DNA of 64,000 bases from an uncultured Pseudomonas sp. (GCF_913774235.1 NZ_CAJYDW010000006.1:351876-415875), one strand, 5' to 3'; numbered from the stretch's first letter, positions 49,608 through 58,667 are shown. Notes: generated by a model not told the origin, from the sequence alone. Translations and numbers: made by a program.

Positions 49608-51548
49608 ATGACCGACTTCCAACACGCCCAGCTCGACTGGGACACCTCCGGGCAACCTCTTTCCCGCACCTATGGCGATGTCTATTTTTCCCGCGCCAGC
49701 GGCCTGGAAGAGACCCGCTACGTCTTCCTCCAGCAGAATCGGCTGTCCGAGCGCTTCGCGGCCCTGGCTGCGGGAGAGGTCTTCACTGTCGGCGAAACGG
49801 GCTTCGGCACCGGCCTCAACTTTCTCTGCACCTGGCAGCTGTTCGAGGCCTCGGCGCCGCGGGGTGCCCGCCTGCACTTCGTCAGCGTGGAGCGCTTTCC
49901 CCTCACCGCGGCCGATCTGGCCCAGGCGCTCACCCTCTGGCCGGAGCTTGCGTCCTATAGCGCAGCGCTGCAGCGCCAGTACCGGGCCATCCATCCCGGC
50001 TTCCAGCGGTTGATCCTGGCAGAAGGACGCGTCACCCTGACCCTGCTGGTCGGCGATGTGCTGGAGCGCCTGCCGGAGCTGGATGCCCAGGTCGACGCCT
50101 GGTTCCTCGACGGCTTCGCGCCGGCCAAGAATCCCGAGATGTGGACGCCGACGCTGTTCGCCGAGCTGGCGCGGCTGTCCCGCCCCGGTGCCACCCTGGC
50201 TACCTTCACCTGCGCGGGTTTCGTCCGCCGTGGTCTCAACGAGGCCGGCTTCGCCATGCGCAAGGTGCCCGGCTTCGGCCACAAGCGGGAGATGCTGGCC
50301 GGTGGCTTGGAGCGCCCAGTCACCGCCGCAACGCTCCCGTGGTACGCCCGCCCGCCTCGCCCGCAAGGCCCACGTACGGCTGTGGTGATAGGCGCGGGGC
50401 TGGCCGGTTGCGCCACCGCTGCCAGCCTGGCCCGCCGCGGCTGGCAGGTGCAGGTCGTCGAACGGCATGCCGCTCCCGCCCAGGAGGCCTCGGGTAATCC
50501 CCAGGGTGTGCTCTATCTCAAGCTGTCGGCCCACGAGACGCCGCTGAGCCGACTGATCCTCGACGGCTTCGGCCTCACCCTACGTGAGTTGCAAGCATTA
50601 CCCGCGGGCGCTGCCTGGTCACCCTGCGGCGTGCTGCAACTGGCCCTGAGCGACAAGGATGCGACTCGCCAGGCACAGTTGGCAGCCCACTTTCCAGCCG
50701 ACCTGCTGCACCCCCTGGATCGCGACGCCGCCAGCGCCCGTGCCGGCATCGGCCTGAGGGCGGGTGGGCTGTTCTTCCCTGAAGGTGGCTGGGTCCATCC
50801 GCCGGCCCTATGCGCGCACTGGTTGAGCCAGCCGAACATCGAGCTGCTCACCGACACCGCCGTCGTCGACCTGCAGCAAGTGCAAGGGGGCTGGCGGGTC
50901 ATCACCAGCGGTGCTGACCTCACCGCCAGCGTGGTGGTGGTCGCCAACGCCGCACAGGCGCGGTCGCTGCTGCCGGAGCTGCCGCTGAAGGCGATCCGTG
51001 GGCAACTGTCGACGTTGCCCGCAACGCCCCGAAGCCAGGACCTGGCTACCGTGGTCTGCGGCGAGGGCTACCTCGCGCCGGCTCGCGACGGCGAACACTG
51101 CCTGGGCGCCAGCTTCGTCTTCGATCGCGACGATACCGAACCCAGTCAGGCCGAACATGCCAGCAATCTGCAGTTGCTCGCCGAACTGTCGCCGGAACTG
51201 GCGGCGGAACGGCGGGCCGAGACCCTGACGGGTCGGGTGGCGTTTCGCTGTACGTCACCCGACTATCTGCCTCTGGTCGGCCCGATGGTGGACGAGGCCC
51301 TTTTCGCCGAGCGCTATCAGGTGCTGGAACGGGATGCCCGCCAGGTACCGGATCGACCGGCGCCCTGGCGACCAGGCCTCTATGTGAACCTGGCCCACGG
51401 CTCGCGCGGCCTGGTCACTACGCCCTTGGCCGCCGAATTGCTGGCAGCTTGGCTCGAGGACGAGCCCCTGCCGGTTCCGCGCCGGGTGGCGGAAGCCTGC
51501 CATCCCAATCGCTTTCCCCTGCGCCGGCTGATTCGCGGCAAAGGTTAG
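49608..51548 (+). CDS. mnmC: Bifunctional tRNA mnm5s2U biosynthesis protein MnmC
   Basis: 646 residues. The N-terminal SAM-dependent methyltransferase (about 1-240) has VFTVGETGFGTGLNFLCTWQLF and AWFLDGFAPAKNPEMWTP. The C-terminal FAD oxidoreductase (about 260-630) starts with the dinucleotide site AVVIGAGLAGCATAASLARRGWQVQVVER and ends LYVNLAHGSRGLVTTPLAAELLAA. It turns cmnm5U34 into nm5U and then mnm5U. Domain order and length match E. coli MnmC. It shares TTAG with the convergent reductase gene. Confidence 0.95.
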   Translation: MTDFQHAQLDWDTSGQPLSRTYGDVYFSRASGLEETRYVFLQQNRLSERFAALAAGEVFTVGETGFGTGLNFLCTWQLFEASAPRGARLHFVSVERFPLTAADLAQALTLWPELASYSAALQRQYRAIHPGFQRLILAEGRVTLTLLVGDVLERLPELDAQVDAWFLDGFAPAKNPEMWTPTLFAELARLSRPGATLATFTCAGFVRRGLNEAGFAMRKVPGFGHKREMLAGGLERPVTAATLPWYARPPRPQGPRTAVVIGAGLAGCATAASLARRGWQVQVVERHAAPAQEASGNPQGVLYLKLSAHETPLSRLILDGFGLTLRELQALPAGAAWSPCGVLQLALSDKDATRQAQLAAHFPADLLHPLDRDAASARAGIGLRAGGLFFPEGGWVHPPALCAHWLSQPNIELLTDTAVVDLQQVQGGWRVITSGADLTASVVVVANAAQARSLLPELPLKAIRGQLSTLPATPRSQDLATVVCGEGYLAPARDGEHCLGASFVFDRDDTEPSQAEHASNLQLLAELSPELAAERRAETLTGRVAFRCTSPDYLPLVGPMVDEALFAERYQVLERDARQVPDRPAPWRPGLYVNLAHGSRGLVTTPLAAELLAAWLEDEPLPVPRRVAEACHPNRFPLRRLIRGKG

Positions 51549-52378
51549 ACCATTGCCAGCGGGGACTTGGCTTGCGGCGGCGGGAAGGCCCCGTCGAGCA
51601 GCGCGAAGTCGTCCTCACCCAGATGCAGATCCAGGGCGCGAGCATTTTCCTCCAAGTGACCGGCATCGCGCGCCTTGGGGATGGCGATCACCCCAGGCTG
51701 ACGCAGCACCCAGGCCAGGGCGATCTGCGCCGGCGTGGCCTGGTGCCGTTCCGCCAGGGTGGCCAGGGTGGGATGGCGCAGCAGGTCCCCGCCCTGCCCC
51801 AGCGGGCAGTAGGCCATCAGCGGCATCTGCTGACGCTGGCACCAGGGCAGCAGATCGTGCTCGATGCCGCGCTGCTCCAGGTTATAGAGCACCTGGTTGG
51901 CGCTGCAGCGATCGTCCGCCAGTTCGAGCATATCGGCGGTGTCCAGGTTGGAGACGCCCCAATGGCGAATCTTGCCCTCGTCGCGCAGCTTCTCCAGCGC
52001 CATGACCGTCTCGATCAACGGCACCTGGCCGCGCCAGTGCAGCAGATAGAGGTCGATGACGTCGGTCCCCAGGCGCTTGAGGCTACGTTCGCAGGCCAGG
52101 GGTACGCCGACCTCGGTGGCGTTTTGCGGATAGAACTTGCTCACCAGGAAGACGTCGTCGCGACGTCCGGCGATGGCCTCGCCGACCAGCTCCTCGGCGC
52201 GCCCATCGGCGTACATCTCCGCCGTGTCGATCAGGGTCAGGCCCAGGTCAAGCCCCTGGCGCAGGGCGCTGACCTCCTGGCGATGCAGAGCGGCGTTCTC
52301 GCCCATACGCCAGGTACCCTGGCCCAGCGCCGGAACGGTTGTGCCATCGGGCAGGCGAACGGTTTGAGCGGTATTCAT
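51545..52378 (-). CDS. Aldo/keto reductase
   Basis: 277 residues. TIM-barrel AKR with the tetrad in order: LTLIDTAEMYADGRAEELVGEAI (Asp, Tyr), DVFLVSKFYP (Lys) and DVIDLYLLHWRG (His). The C-terminal NADPH site is GVIAIPKARDAGHLEENARALDLHL. Substrate unknown; similar to YtbE/DkgA-type carbonyl reductases. Convergent with mnmC, with overlapping stops. Confidence 0.92.
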   Translation of the reverse strand: MNTAQTVRLPDGTTVPALGQGTWRMGENAALHRQEVSALRQGLDLGLTLIDTAEMYADGRAEELVGEAIAGRRDDVFLVSKFYPQNATEVGVPLACERSLKRLGTDVIDLYLLHWRGQVPLIETVMALEKLRDEGKIRHWGVSNLDTADMLELADDRCSANQVLYNLEQRGIEHDLLPWCQRQQMPLMAYCPLGQGGDLLRHPTLATLAERHQATPAQIALAWVLRQPGVIAIPKARDAGHLEENARALDLHLGEDDFALLDGAFPPPQAKSPLAMV

Positions 52379-52545
52379 GGGCGCATCCTTCTCTTGGGTG
52401 TACCGGTTTAGAAACGCCCAAATAGCTGCGGTTCTCCCGGTCGTCCGCCAAACGGCAGCAAAGGCCCTACGGCAGGGACTGCGACCAGACGTCGCACTGG
52501 TAAAGTAAGGCTATAAGGAATCAACAATAAGATCCTGGAGCCTTC

Positions 52546-53529
52546 ATGAAGTCACCGATCCCGGGCCTCTGCGCCTTGCTGCTCGCCACCCTGCCCCTTG
52601 CGGCCGTCCAGGCCGATGTCATAACCCTGAGATTTTCCCATGTGGTATCCCCCGATACGCCCAAGGGCCGGGGCGCCTTGCTGCTGCAGCAACTGGTGGA
52701 GCAGCGCCTTGCCGGCCAGGTACGGGTGGAGGTGCTGCCCAACGGCACGGCCTTCGACGACGCCAGCGAGCTGCAGGCCCTGCAAGACGGCAAGGTGGAC
52801 CTCCTCGCCCCGGCGATCGCCAAGCTCACGCCGCTAAGCCCCAAGCTGAAGCTGTTCGACCTGCCGTTCCTCTTCGAGAGCCGCGCCGCCCTGGATCACT
52901 TCCAGGCGCGTCCCAGCGGCAAGCAGCTGCTGCAGAGCCTGGAGCCGAAGGGCATCATCGGCCTGGCCTACTGGCCCAATGGGCTCAAGCAACTCTCGGC
53001 GCGCAAGCCGATTCGCGAACCCGGCGACGCCAAGGGCCTGATCTTCCGCATCCAGAATTCGGACGTGCTGCAGACCCAGTTCGAGACCCTGGGCGCCACG
53101 GCGGTCAAGCTGCCCTTCAATCAGACGCTGCAGGCGCTCACCAGCGGCACCGTCAACGCCACCGAGAACACCTGGTCCAATTACTGGAGCCAGCGCCTCG
53201 ACCAGCAGCAACGCTACTTCACCGAGACCAACCACGGCGCCTTGGACTACATGCTGATCGCCAAGGCCGATCGCTGGCGCACCCTGCCCTTCTCGGTGCG
53301 CAGCACCCTGGAAGAGATCATCGATCAGGTGACCTTCGAGGTGAAGAAACAGTCCGAAGCCGAGAACCAGCGGGACCGCGCCCGGATCGCCGCCACCGGC
53401 GGCAGCGAGATCCTCACCCTCACGCCCGACCAGCGGACCCACTGGCGCGATGCCATGCGGCCGGTGTGGAAACAGTACGAAGCCGAGATCGGCGGCACCC
53501 TGCTCAAGGCCGCCGAGAACTCCAACTAG
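52546..53529 (+). CDS. TRAP transporter substrate-binding protein, DctP family (orphan)
   Basis: 327 residues. The signal peptide is MKSPIPGLCALLLATLPLAAVQA. The mature fold is DctP-like: ITLRFSHVVSPDTPKGRGALLLQQLVEQRLAGQVRVEVLPNGTAFDD, and the ligand Arg region GLIFRIQNSDVLQTQFETLGATAVKLPFNQTLQALTSGTVNATENTWSNYW. C4-dicarboxylate is the usual ligand of this branch. The DctQ and DctM membrane partners are not encoded next to it, so it must pair with a remote transporter or serve a sensor. Confidence 0.88.
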   Translation: MKSPIPGLCALLLATLPLAAVQADVITLRFSHVVSPDTPKGRGALLLQQLVEQRLAGQVRVEVLPNGTAFDDASELQALQDGKVDLLAPAIAKLTPLSPKLKLFDLPFLFESRAALDHFQARPSGKQLLQSLEPKGIIGLAYWPNGLKQLSARKPIREPGDAKGLIFRIQNSDVLQTQFETLGATAVKLPFNQTLQALTSGTVNATENTWSNYWSQRLDQQQRYFTETNHGALDYMLIAKADRWRTLPFSVRSTLEEIIDQVTFEVKKQSEAENQRDRARIAATGGSEILTLTPDQRTHWRDAMRPVWKQYEAEIGGTLLKAAENSN

Positions 53530-53795
53530 GGCGTACGTTGCGGCGGCGCCGCCCAGCGCCGCAGCGGCACGCTGCCCGGCTCCCGACATTGGAGATCGCG
53601 GAACGGCCCGGCGACCTGGGTCCAGCCCGGTCCTGGCGGGGTCTGGGTACAGAATTCCTGGCCGTCCGCGGCGCTGCGCCAGCGCCAGTAGGCCGCCGGC
53701 GCCGCCAGGGCAGCACCGGCCGGCCACAGGCCCGCCATTAGACTCAGCGCGACGATGGCCAGCCCTCGCGATACCGAACAGTTGGCCGTGCCCAC
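53526..53795 (-). CDS. Small hypothetical secreted protein
   Basis: 89 residues from the GTG at 53795, which has AGGA five bases upstream. The signal peptide is about residues 8-32 (LAIVALSLMAGLWPAGAALA). The remainder, APAAYWRWRSAADGQEFCTQTPPGPGWTQVAGPFRDLQCREPGS, has two Cys and resembles small DUF4124-like secreted proteins (YRWxDxxG start). No known function. Its stop is in a CTAG shared with the TRAP protein gene. Confidence 0.6.
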   Translation of the reverse strand: MGTANCSVSRGLAIVALSLMAGLWPAGAALAAPAAYWRWRSAADGQEFCTQTPPGPGWTQVAGPFRDLQCREPGSVPLRRWAAPPQRTP

Positions 53796-53907
53796 CGCTT
53801 TCCTACGCCACACCCTCGCACCCTCGGTAAACCGTTTGACGCATCATCCGTTGAAGACGCGATGGACGGAAGTCCGCTTCGTACCGAAGACGCTCCGGCG
53901 TCGAGCC

Positions 53908-54345
53908 TCAGTCGGGAAACAGCAAGCCGCCGGCTTCCCGCATGAAGATCTCGCAGGTCTTGGGTCCCACTCCTTTCAGCGTCTGCAGCCGTCGTTCGAA
54001 ATCCGCCCTGTCGGCACTCGCCGCGCGTAGGTCGGCGAACCGGCCGTGATAGTCATCCTGCAACTGGCGACAGGCCTCCAGCAGGCGTGTCGCCGTGCTT
54101 TCGTCATAACGCCGGTAATGCCCCTCGCCCAGTTGGTCGACCAGTTGCTGCCAGGAGAGATTGAGGATCTTGCGCGGAGTATCGCGCCCATGCCGGCGAT
54201 AGATCACCGTCCAGGCCTGGGCGGCGATGGTCTGGGAGATGCGCTTGCCGAATAGATAGCTGGCCAGGAACCAGCCGAACAGCCCCTGCTCGTCATCCGC
54301 GGCGAGGGTCAGGCCAAGATCGGCAGCGGAGGTCGTCTTGCTCAT
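53908..54345 (-). CDS. Helix-hairpin-helix (HhH-GPD-like) DNA-binding protein
   Basis: 145 residues. The helical fold of the endonuclease III superfamily is visible: EQGLFGWFLASYLFGKRISQTIAAQAWTVIYRRHG, then the hairpin ERRLQTLKGVGPKTCEIFMREAGGLLFPD. No FeS Cys cluster follows, and the usual catalytic Asp segment is missing, so it is shorter than true glycosylases. Role unknown. It lies 78 bases downstream of the truncated-haemoglobin gene, possibly in the same transcript. Confidence 0.75.
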   Translation of the reverse strand: MSKTTSAADLGLTLAADDEQGLFGWFLASYLFGKRISQTIAAQAWTVIYRRHGRDTPRKILNLSWQQLVDQLGEGHYRRYDESTATRLLEACRQLQDDYHGRFADLRAASADRADFERRLQTLKGVGPKTCEIFMREAGGLLFPD

Positions 54346-54423
54346 GGGATATCCCTGCTGTAGGCGTCTTGCCTAGGGATGCTCCATGGCGCCCTGGGTT
54401 CGGCATAGGCGACCGCCGGCGTC

Positions 54424-54852
54424 TCACTGCCGGATCACCTCGCCCCGCTGGGGCGCCAGGCGGGCCAGCAGGGCATTCTGGCTGCGCTGCGGCACGCCCT
54501 CCTGCTCCATGGCCCGTTGCAGGTCCTCCACCAGCGCATTGAAATCGGCCGGCTGCAGATTCAACCCCCGGTGACTCTCCGCCATGCTCGCACCCTGGTA
54601 AACGCAGGGGCCACCGGCGTCTACGCAAATCTTCTGAATCAGCAGCCCACGCAGGCGACCTATGTCGACATTGGCGAAGTAATGGCGGATCCGCGTATCG
54701 CGGGCCACGTTGAGCAGCATGCCCTCGACGATCCGGGTGATACCCGGTTGGCCACCCAGCTCCTGGTACAGCCGATCGCCCGTTGGTGGCTGCGTAGCGC
54801 AGCCGAACGAGCCCAGCAGGGCGGCCAGCAGGACCCAGTGCCCGAGCTTCAT
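54424..54852 (-). CDS. Group 1 truncated haemoglobin, lipoprotein form
   Basis: 142 residues. The lipobox LLGSFGCATQ puts the lipidated Cys at residue 18, so the haem domain faces the periplasm. The 2-on-2 globin pattern is RLYQELGGQPGITRIVEGMLLNVARDTRIRHYFANVD, with the probable proximal His at 94 in SMAESHRGLNLQPADF. Such exported trHbs are rare; most are cytosolic and handle NO or O2. It starts one base before the DUF3034 stop (TGATG), so translation is coupled. Confidence 0.88.
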   Translation of the reverse strand: MKLGHWVLLAALLGSFGCATQPPTGDRLYQELGGQPGITRIVEGMLLNVARDTRIRHYFANVDIGRLRGLLIQKICVDAGGPCVYQGASMAESHRGLNLQPADFNALVEDLQRAMEQEGVPQRSQNALLARLAPQRGEVIRQ

Positions 54853-55703
54853 CAGTAGCTCCCCTGCAGCGACAGGTAGAGACCCTGCTGGTCGTCCAGG
54901 GTCGCGATCTCGCCCAGCCAGGCATAGGCCACCACCAGCGAGAGATGTTTGTTGGGGAAGTAGCCGACGAAGGCATCCACCCAGTCACTTTCGTGGGTGA
55001 AGCTCAGGTTCTGCGGCTTCTGCCGGTACTCCATCCCCACGGCCCAGCGTGGATTGAAGAACACCGCCGCCGAGCCCTCCTTGAGCCATTGACGGCTATC
55101 GTTGCGATCCCCGCCGAAGCCCAGCAGCCCCATTTCATTGGCCCGGCTGTACCTGACGCCGGCGTTGAGCAACAGGTTGTAGCCGAAGGCGCCACCGAGG
55201 ATCAGGCGACTGGCACCGAGGTAGCCCTCGACATCGCTGTCGCGCCGGGCGCCTACCGCCTGTGGAATGGCGAAATCGCGCTGATGCTTGTACTGCACAC
55301 CCAGCGCCACCTGCGGCAGGCGGTCGTAGATCAGGTCACCCGCCAGGCGGACCTTGGCACCGACAACGTCCTGGCTGAGGCTTTCTTCTGCCAGGTTCAT
55401 CAGGCGCCGCAGCGTCGGCATGTCCAGCCGCTGACGCGCATAGGACAATTCCACCCGATTATCGTAGGCCACCGCGGCACCGGCCGTGTCGAGCCGATAA
55501 TCGCCGGTCCAGACCCTAGTGGCGAAGGCCGTCGCCCCGAGCTGCCCGCTCTCGCCATAGCCGCCGATCACCGCCCAGGGGGTGATGCCGCCGCCAGCCG
55601 CACCCTCCAGGCTGCTTGCCCCACCGGTGGCGAGTAACTTGCCGCCATCGGCCTGCACGCCGGCAGCCAGCAGCCCTAGCGCGAGCGCCCAAACCCTTTT
55701 CAT
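54852..55703 (-). CDS. DUF3034 family outer-membrane-like protein
   Basis: 283 residues. The signal peptide is MKRVWALALGLLAAGVQA. Alternating strands with aromatic ends (AFGYNLLLNAGVRYSRANEMGLLGFGG, WAVGMEYRQKPQNLSFTHESDWVDAFVGYFPNKHLSLVVAYAWLG, final LYLSLQGSY) look like a small beta-barrel. DUF3034 has no known function. Overlaps the EAL gene by ATGA and the trHb gene by one base. Confidence 0.85.
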   Translation of the reverse strand: MKRVWALALGLLAAGVQADGGKLLATGGASSLEGAAGGGITPWAVIGGYGESGQLGATAFATRVWTGDYRLDTAGAAVAYDNRVELSYARQRLDMPTLRRLMNLAEESLSQDVVGAKVRLAGDLIYDRLPQVALGVQYKHQRDFAIPQAVGARRDSDVEGYLGASRLILGGAFGYNLLLNAGVRYSRANEMGLLGFGGDRNDSRQWLKEGSAAVFFNPRWAVGMEYRQKPQNLSFTHESDWVDAFVGYFPNKHLSLVVAYAWLGEIATLDDQQGLYLSLQGSY

Positions 55704-58018
55704 GCCAGCGCCTCCGTCACGGGCAGATCCTGCCGCTCCATCCAGGCCTCGAACTCGGCGGCCGGCACCGGGCGACTGATGTAGTAGCCCTGGATCACAT
55801 CGCAGCCCCAGCCTCTCAGCAAGGCCAGCGCCCGGGCCTCCTCGACCCCTTCGGCGACCACTTCCAGGCCCAGGTTGTGCCCCATCTCGATGGTCGAACG
55901 CACGATGACGGCATCGTCGTTGCCGGCCTCCAGTTCCCTGATGAAGGACTGGTCGATCTTCAACTCGTCTACCGGCAGGCGCTTGAGATGCGCCAGGGAT
56001 GCGTGGCCGGTGCCGTAGTCGTCCACCGACAGGCGAATGCCGAGGCTCGACAACTGCTTGAGCAGGGCGATGGCCGCTTCGGGATCGGCCATGATGGCGC
56101 TCTCGGTGATCTCGAAGGTCAGCTGGCGGGCCGACACCCCCGCTTCGTCGAGCCAGCCGATCACGCGCTCCGGCAGGTGCCGATCGGAGAGATCCACGGC
56201 GGAGACGTTCAGCGACACCTTCACCTGGCGTCCCTGGCTCTGCCACAACGCCAGCTGACGGATCGCCGTCTGGATCACCCAGCGGGTCAGGCCAGCCATG
56301 TTGCCACTGCACTCGGCCAGGGGAATGAATTCAGCGGGCGAGACCATGCCCAGCTCGGCGTGCCGCCAGCGCAGCAGCACCTCCGCCTGGTGGCCGCCCT
56401 GGCGGTGCAGGGCCACCTTGGGCTGGAACACCAGCAGCAACTCGCCACGTTCGGCCGCCAGGGGCAGATCCTGAACCAACTGCAAGCGCCGCTGCTGGGC
56501 CGCATCGCGCTCCTGGTCATAGACCCGCAGCCGATCCGGCATGCCGCCGGCATCGAGCATCGCGCCCCGGGCTCTTTCGATCAGCAGGTGCGGATCATCC
56601 CCGTGCTGCGGATAGCTCGCGACACCCACGCGGCACTTCAGGCGAAACAGCTGGCCCTCGTGCTCGATGGGCTCGGCCAGCAGCGCCCGCCACTGGGCGA
56701 TGAGGCCGACCGCACCCGCCACGTCCAGGCGACAGACCTGCACCAGGAATTCGTCACCCACCGGACGAGAGACGCAGCCGCGCCCGGCCAACAGGGCCTG
56801 GGCGCGCTCGGCCACCACCTTGAGGATATGGTCGCCACCCGCTACCCCGGCGGTCTCATTGATCGCCTGGAAGCCGTCCAGGCCCAGATAAAGCAGCGAT
56901 ACCTGGGGCTGAGTCGCCATGAACACCCGCAGGCGCTCTTCCGCCAGCACCCGATTGGGCAAGCCGGTCAGGGCATCGTGCAGGGCGTTGTGACTCAATT
57001 GCAGCTCGCGTTCGGCGATGCCCTGACGCATCCCCTCGAGCACCTGCGCCAGGTGTCCGAACTCGTCCCGCCGTGGCACCTCGATCTTCACCGAGTAGTC
57101 ACCCTGGCCGATACGCCAGGACACCTCGGACAGTTGGCGCAGCGGCTGGGCCAGGTTGCGCGCCAGCGCCAGGGCGCCCAGCAACGCCGCCAGCAGCGCG
57201 CCACAGGCGATCAAGCCGAGCTGCCTGAGCAGGGGTTCGAATTCGGCAAGCGCGATATCCAGCGAGCGCAGCAGATAGACCTGGACCGGCGCCTCCGCTG
57301 TCCCCAGGGTCAGGCGCTTGACCTGATAGAGATGCCCGTCGAGCGCCACCTGCCAGACGGCATCCGTCGCCGGTGCACCGACCAGGGCCCGCGCCAGCAA
57401 CTCCCGGCGCGTCTCCGGCAACGTGCTGGCCATGGCCGATGCCTCACCGAGAAAGACCACGTCCAGATTGATCAGCGAGCGGAATTCCTCGGCCATGGCC
57501 TGATCCATGGCGAAGGTCATCACCACCTGGGCGATGGGCAGCGGCGCCCGCACCGGCACCGTCACGCGCAACAGCGGCAGTCCCGCGCTCGCCACCACGC
57601 AGCCAGCGCCATTGGGGGCTGCGGCCGTGGTCGGCATGGGCTCCTCCTGGCTGTGGCCGGCGACGGTGCTGGCGATCAGGCGGCCGTCCAGGTCCAGCAG
57701 GTAGGTATCGCCCGCCCCCACCCGGGCGCCATGGTTGGCCAGCACCGACCTCAGGGTCGGCACGTCGCCACTGGCCACCGCATCGCGGAAGCCGAAATCG
57801 GCCGCGAGCACCCGCACGGCGTCGTTCAGGCGGCGACAACGGCTGTCCAGCTCCTGGCGGAACACCCGGGCACCGGTATCGAGTTGATCGTAGGACTGGC
57901 GCACCGCACTGGCCTCGGTGGCGGCCTTGACCGTCAGATAGACCAGGGCGATGACCACCAGCATCAGCAGGAAGAGACTGCCGGCGATCCGGGTCTGGAA
58001 ACTATGGATGAGCTTCAT
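55700..58018 (-). CDS. Membrane sensor with degenerate GGDEF and EAL domains (probable c-di-GMP phosphodiesterase)
   Basis: 772 residues. An N-terminal helix (IAGSLFLLMLVVIALVYLTV) and a second near 275-295 bracket a periplasmic cache-like domain (about 35-270: DTYLLDLDGRLIAST), then HAMP (about 295-345), GGDEF and EAL. The GGDEF motif reads RPVGDEF (about residue 420) and the NxxD is NE, so cyclase activity is doubtful. The EAL domain has EVLLRW, LNVSAVDLS, FEITESAIM, SVDDYGTGHASL, ELKIDQSFI and VVAEGVEE: all catalytic residues are present, with EVL for EAL. It overlaps the upstream cupredoxin-like gene by 17 bases. Confidence 0.92.
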   Translation of the reverse strand: MKLIHSFQTRIAGSLFLLMLVVIALVYLTVKAATEASAVRQSYDQLDTGARVFRQELDSRCRRLNDAVRVLAADFGFRDAVASGDVPTLRSVLANHGARVGAGDTYLLDLDGRLIASTVAGHSQEEPMPTTAAAPNGAGCVVASAGLPLLRVTVPVRAPLPIAQVVMTFAMDQAMAEEFRSLINLDVVFLGEASAMASTLPETRRELLARALVGAPATDAVWQVALDGHLYQVKRLTLGTAEAPVQVYLLRSLDIALAEFEPLLRQLGLIACGALLAALLGALALARNLAQPLRQLSEVSWRIGQGDYSVKIEVPRRDEFGHLAQVLEGMRQGIAERELQLSHNALHDALTGLPNRVLAEERLRVFMATQPQVSLLYLGLDGFQAINETAGVAGGDHILKVVAERAQALLAGRGCVSRPVGDEFLVQVCRLDVAGAVGLIAQWRALLAEPIEHEGQLFRLKCRVGVASYPQHGDDPHLLIERARGAMLDAGGMPDRLRVYDQERDAAQQRRLQLVQDLPLAAERGELLLVFQPKVALHRQGGHQAEVLLRWRHAELGMVSPAEFIPLAECSGNMAGLTRWVIQTAIRQLALWQSQGRQVKVSLNVSAVDLSDRHLPERVIGWLDEAGVSARQLTFEITESAIMADPEAAIALLKQLSSLGIRLSVDDYGTGHASLAHLKRLPVDELKIDQSFIRELEAGNDDAVIVRSTIEMGHNLGLEVVAEGVEEARALALLRGWGCDVIQGYYISRPVPAAEFEAWMERQDLPVTEALA

Positions 58019-58667
58019 CGTGCGCCGCCTTGTGGAAGGCCTCCTCGAAGCCCGTGGTCGCCGGCTCCGCAGGCTGCGGCTTGGGCTGGACCGCCAGGTG
58101 CAGCTGCAGCGCCACCGGCTTGCCCGCCACCGTCAGGTCGGGCTGGGCGACCTCGCGTCTATCGCTCAGGTCGGGATGCCAAAGTGCCAGCTGATAATGA
58201 CCGTCCGGCACCTCCAACCGGGCGCGGCCCTGACCGTCGGTCACCGCGGCGCGCCCGGCGGCGGTCACATAGACATAGCCCACCATCCAGTCATGGATGT
58301 TGCAGCCCACCACCACCACTCCCGGCTGGTCGAATACCACCGGCGTGCTGGGGATACCATGGTAAAGCGGCAACTCGAAATGCTTGGCCGAGGAGAAGGA
58401 ATAGACCTGGTGGCGGATGTCATCGGAATTGGGAAAGCTCACCGCCGTCCCGGTGGACACCGCCAGGACATGGGGCACGAAACGCCGATTCTGCTGGTCG
58501 ATGGACGCCGGTCGCGCGTCCGGCACCAGGCCCTGGCCGGACAGCAATACCACGGCGTCGGTCAGGGGCGCACCCTGCTTGTCGAGTACCTGGACCGCGA
58601 TCTCCGCGGCTTGCGCGGTTCCCAGGCCCAACGCCAGAAGCCCCGCCATCACCCACTGCTTGTTCAC
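58002..58667 (-). CDS. Periplasmic cupredoxin-like protein (methylamine-utilisation-protein type)
   Basis: 221 residues. The start is the GTG at 58667; signal peptide MNKQWVMAGLLALGLGTAQA. A plastocyanin-type copper site is readable: His86 in DDIRHQVYSF, then Cys122, His125 and Met128 in VVVGCNIHDWMVGYVYV. A small carboxypeptidase-regulatory-like strand set follows (AVTDGQGRARLEVPDGHYQLALWHPDL). The family is often labelled methylamine utilisation protein, yet no mau genes are here. First gene of the four-gene operon; presumably the redox or copper input to the EAL sensor. Confidence 0.85.
   Translation of the reverse strand: MNKQWVMAGLLALGLGTAQAAEIAVQVLDKQGAPLTDAVVLLSGQGLVPDARPASIDQQNRRFVPHVLAVSTGTAVSFPNSDDIRHQVYSFSSAKHFELPLYHGIPSTPVVFDQPGVVVVGCNIHDWMVGYVYVTAAGRAAVTDGQGRARLEVPDGHYQLALWHPDLSDRREVAQPDLTVAGKPVALQLHLAVQPKPQPAEPATTGFEEAFHKAAHDEAHP

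Noticed and set aside
58002..58667. Methylamine dehydrogenase assembly role
   Set aside because: No mau structural or maturation genes are nearby; the name reflects distant similarity only.
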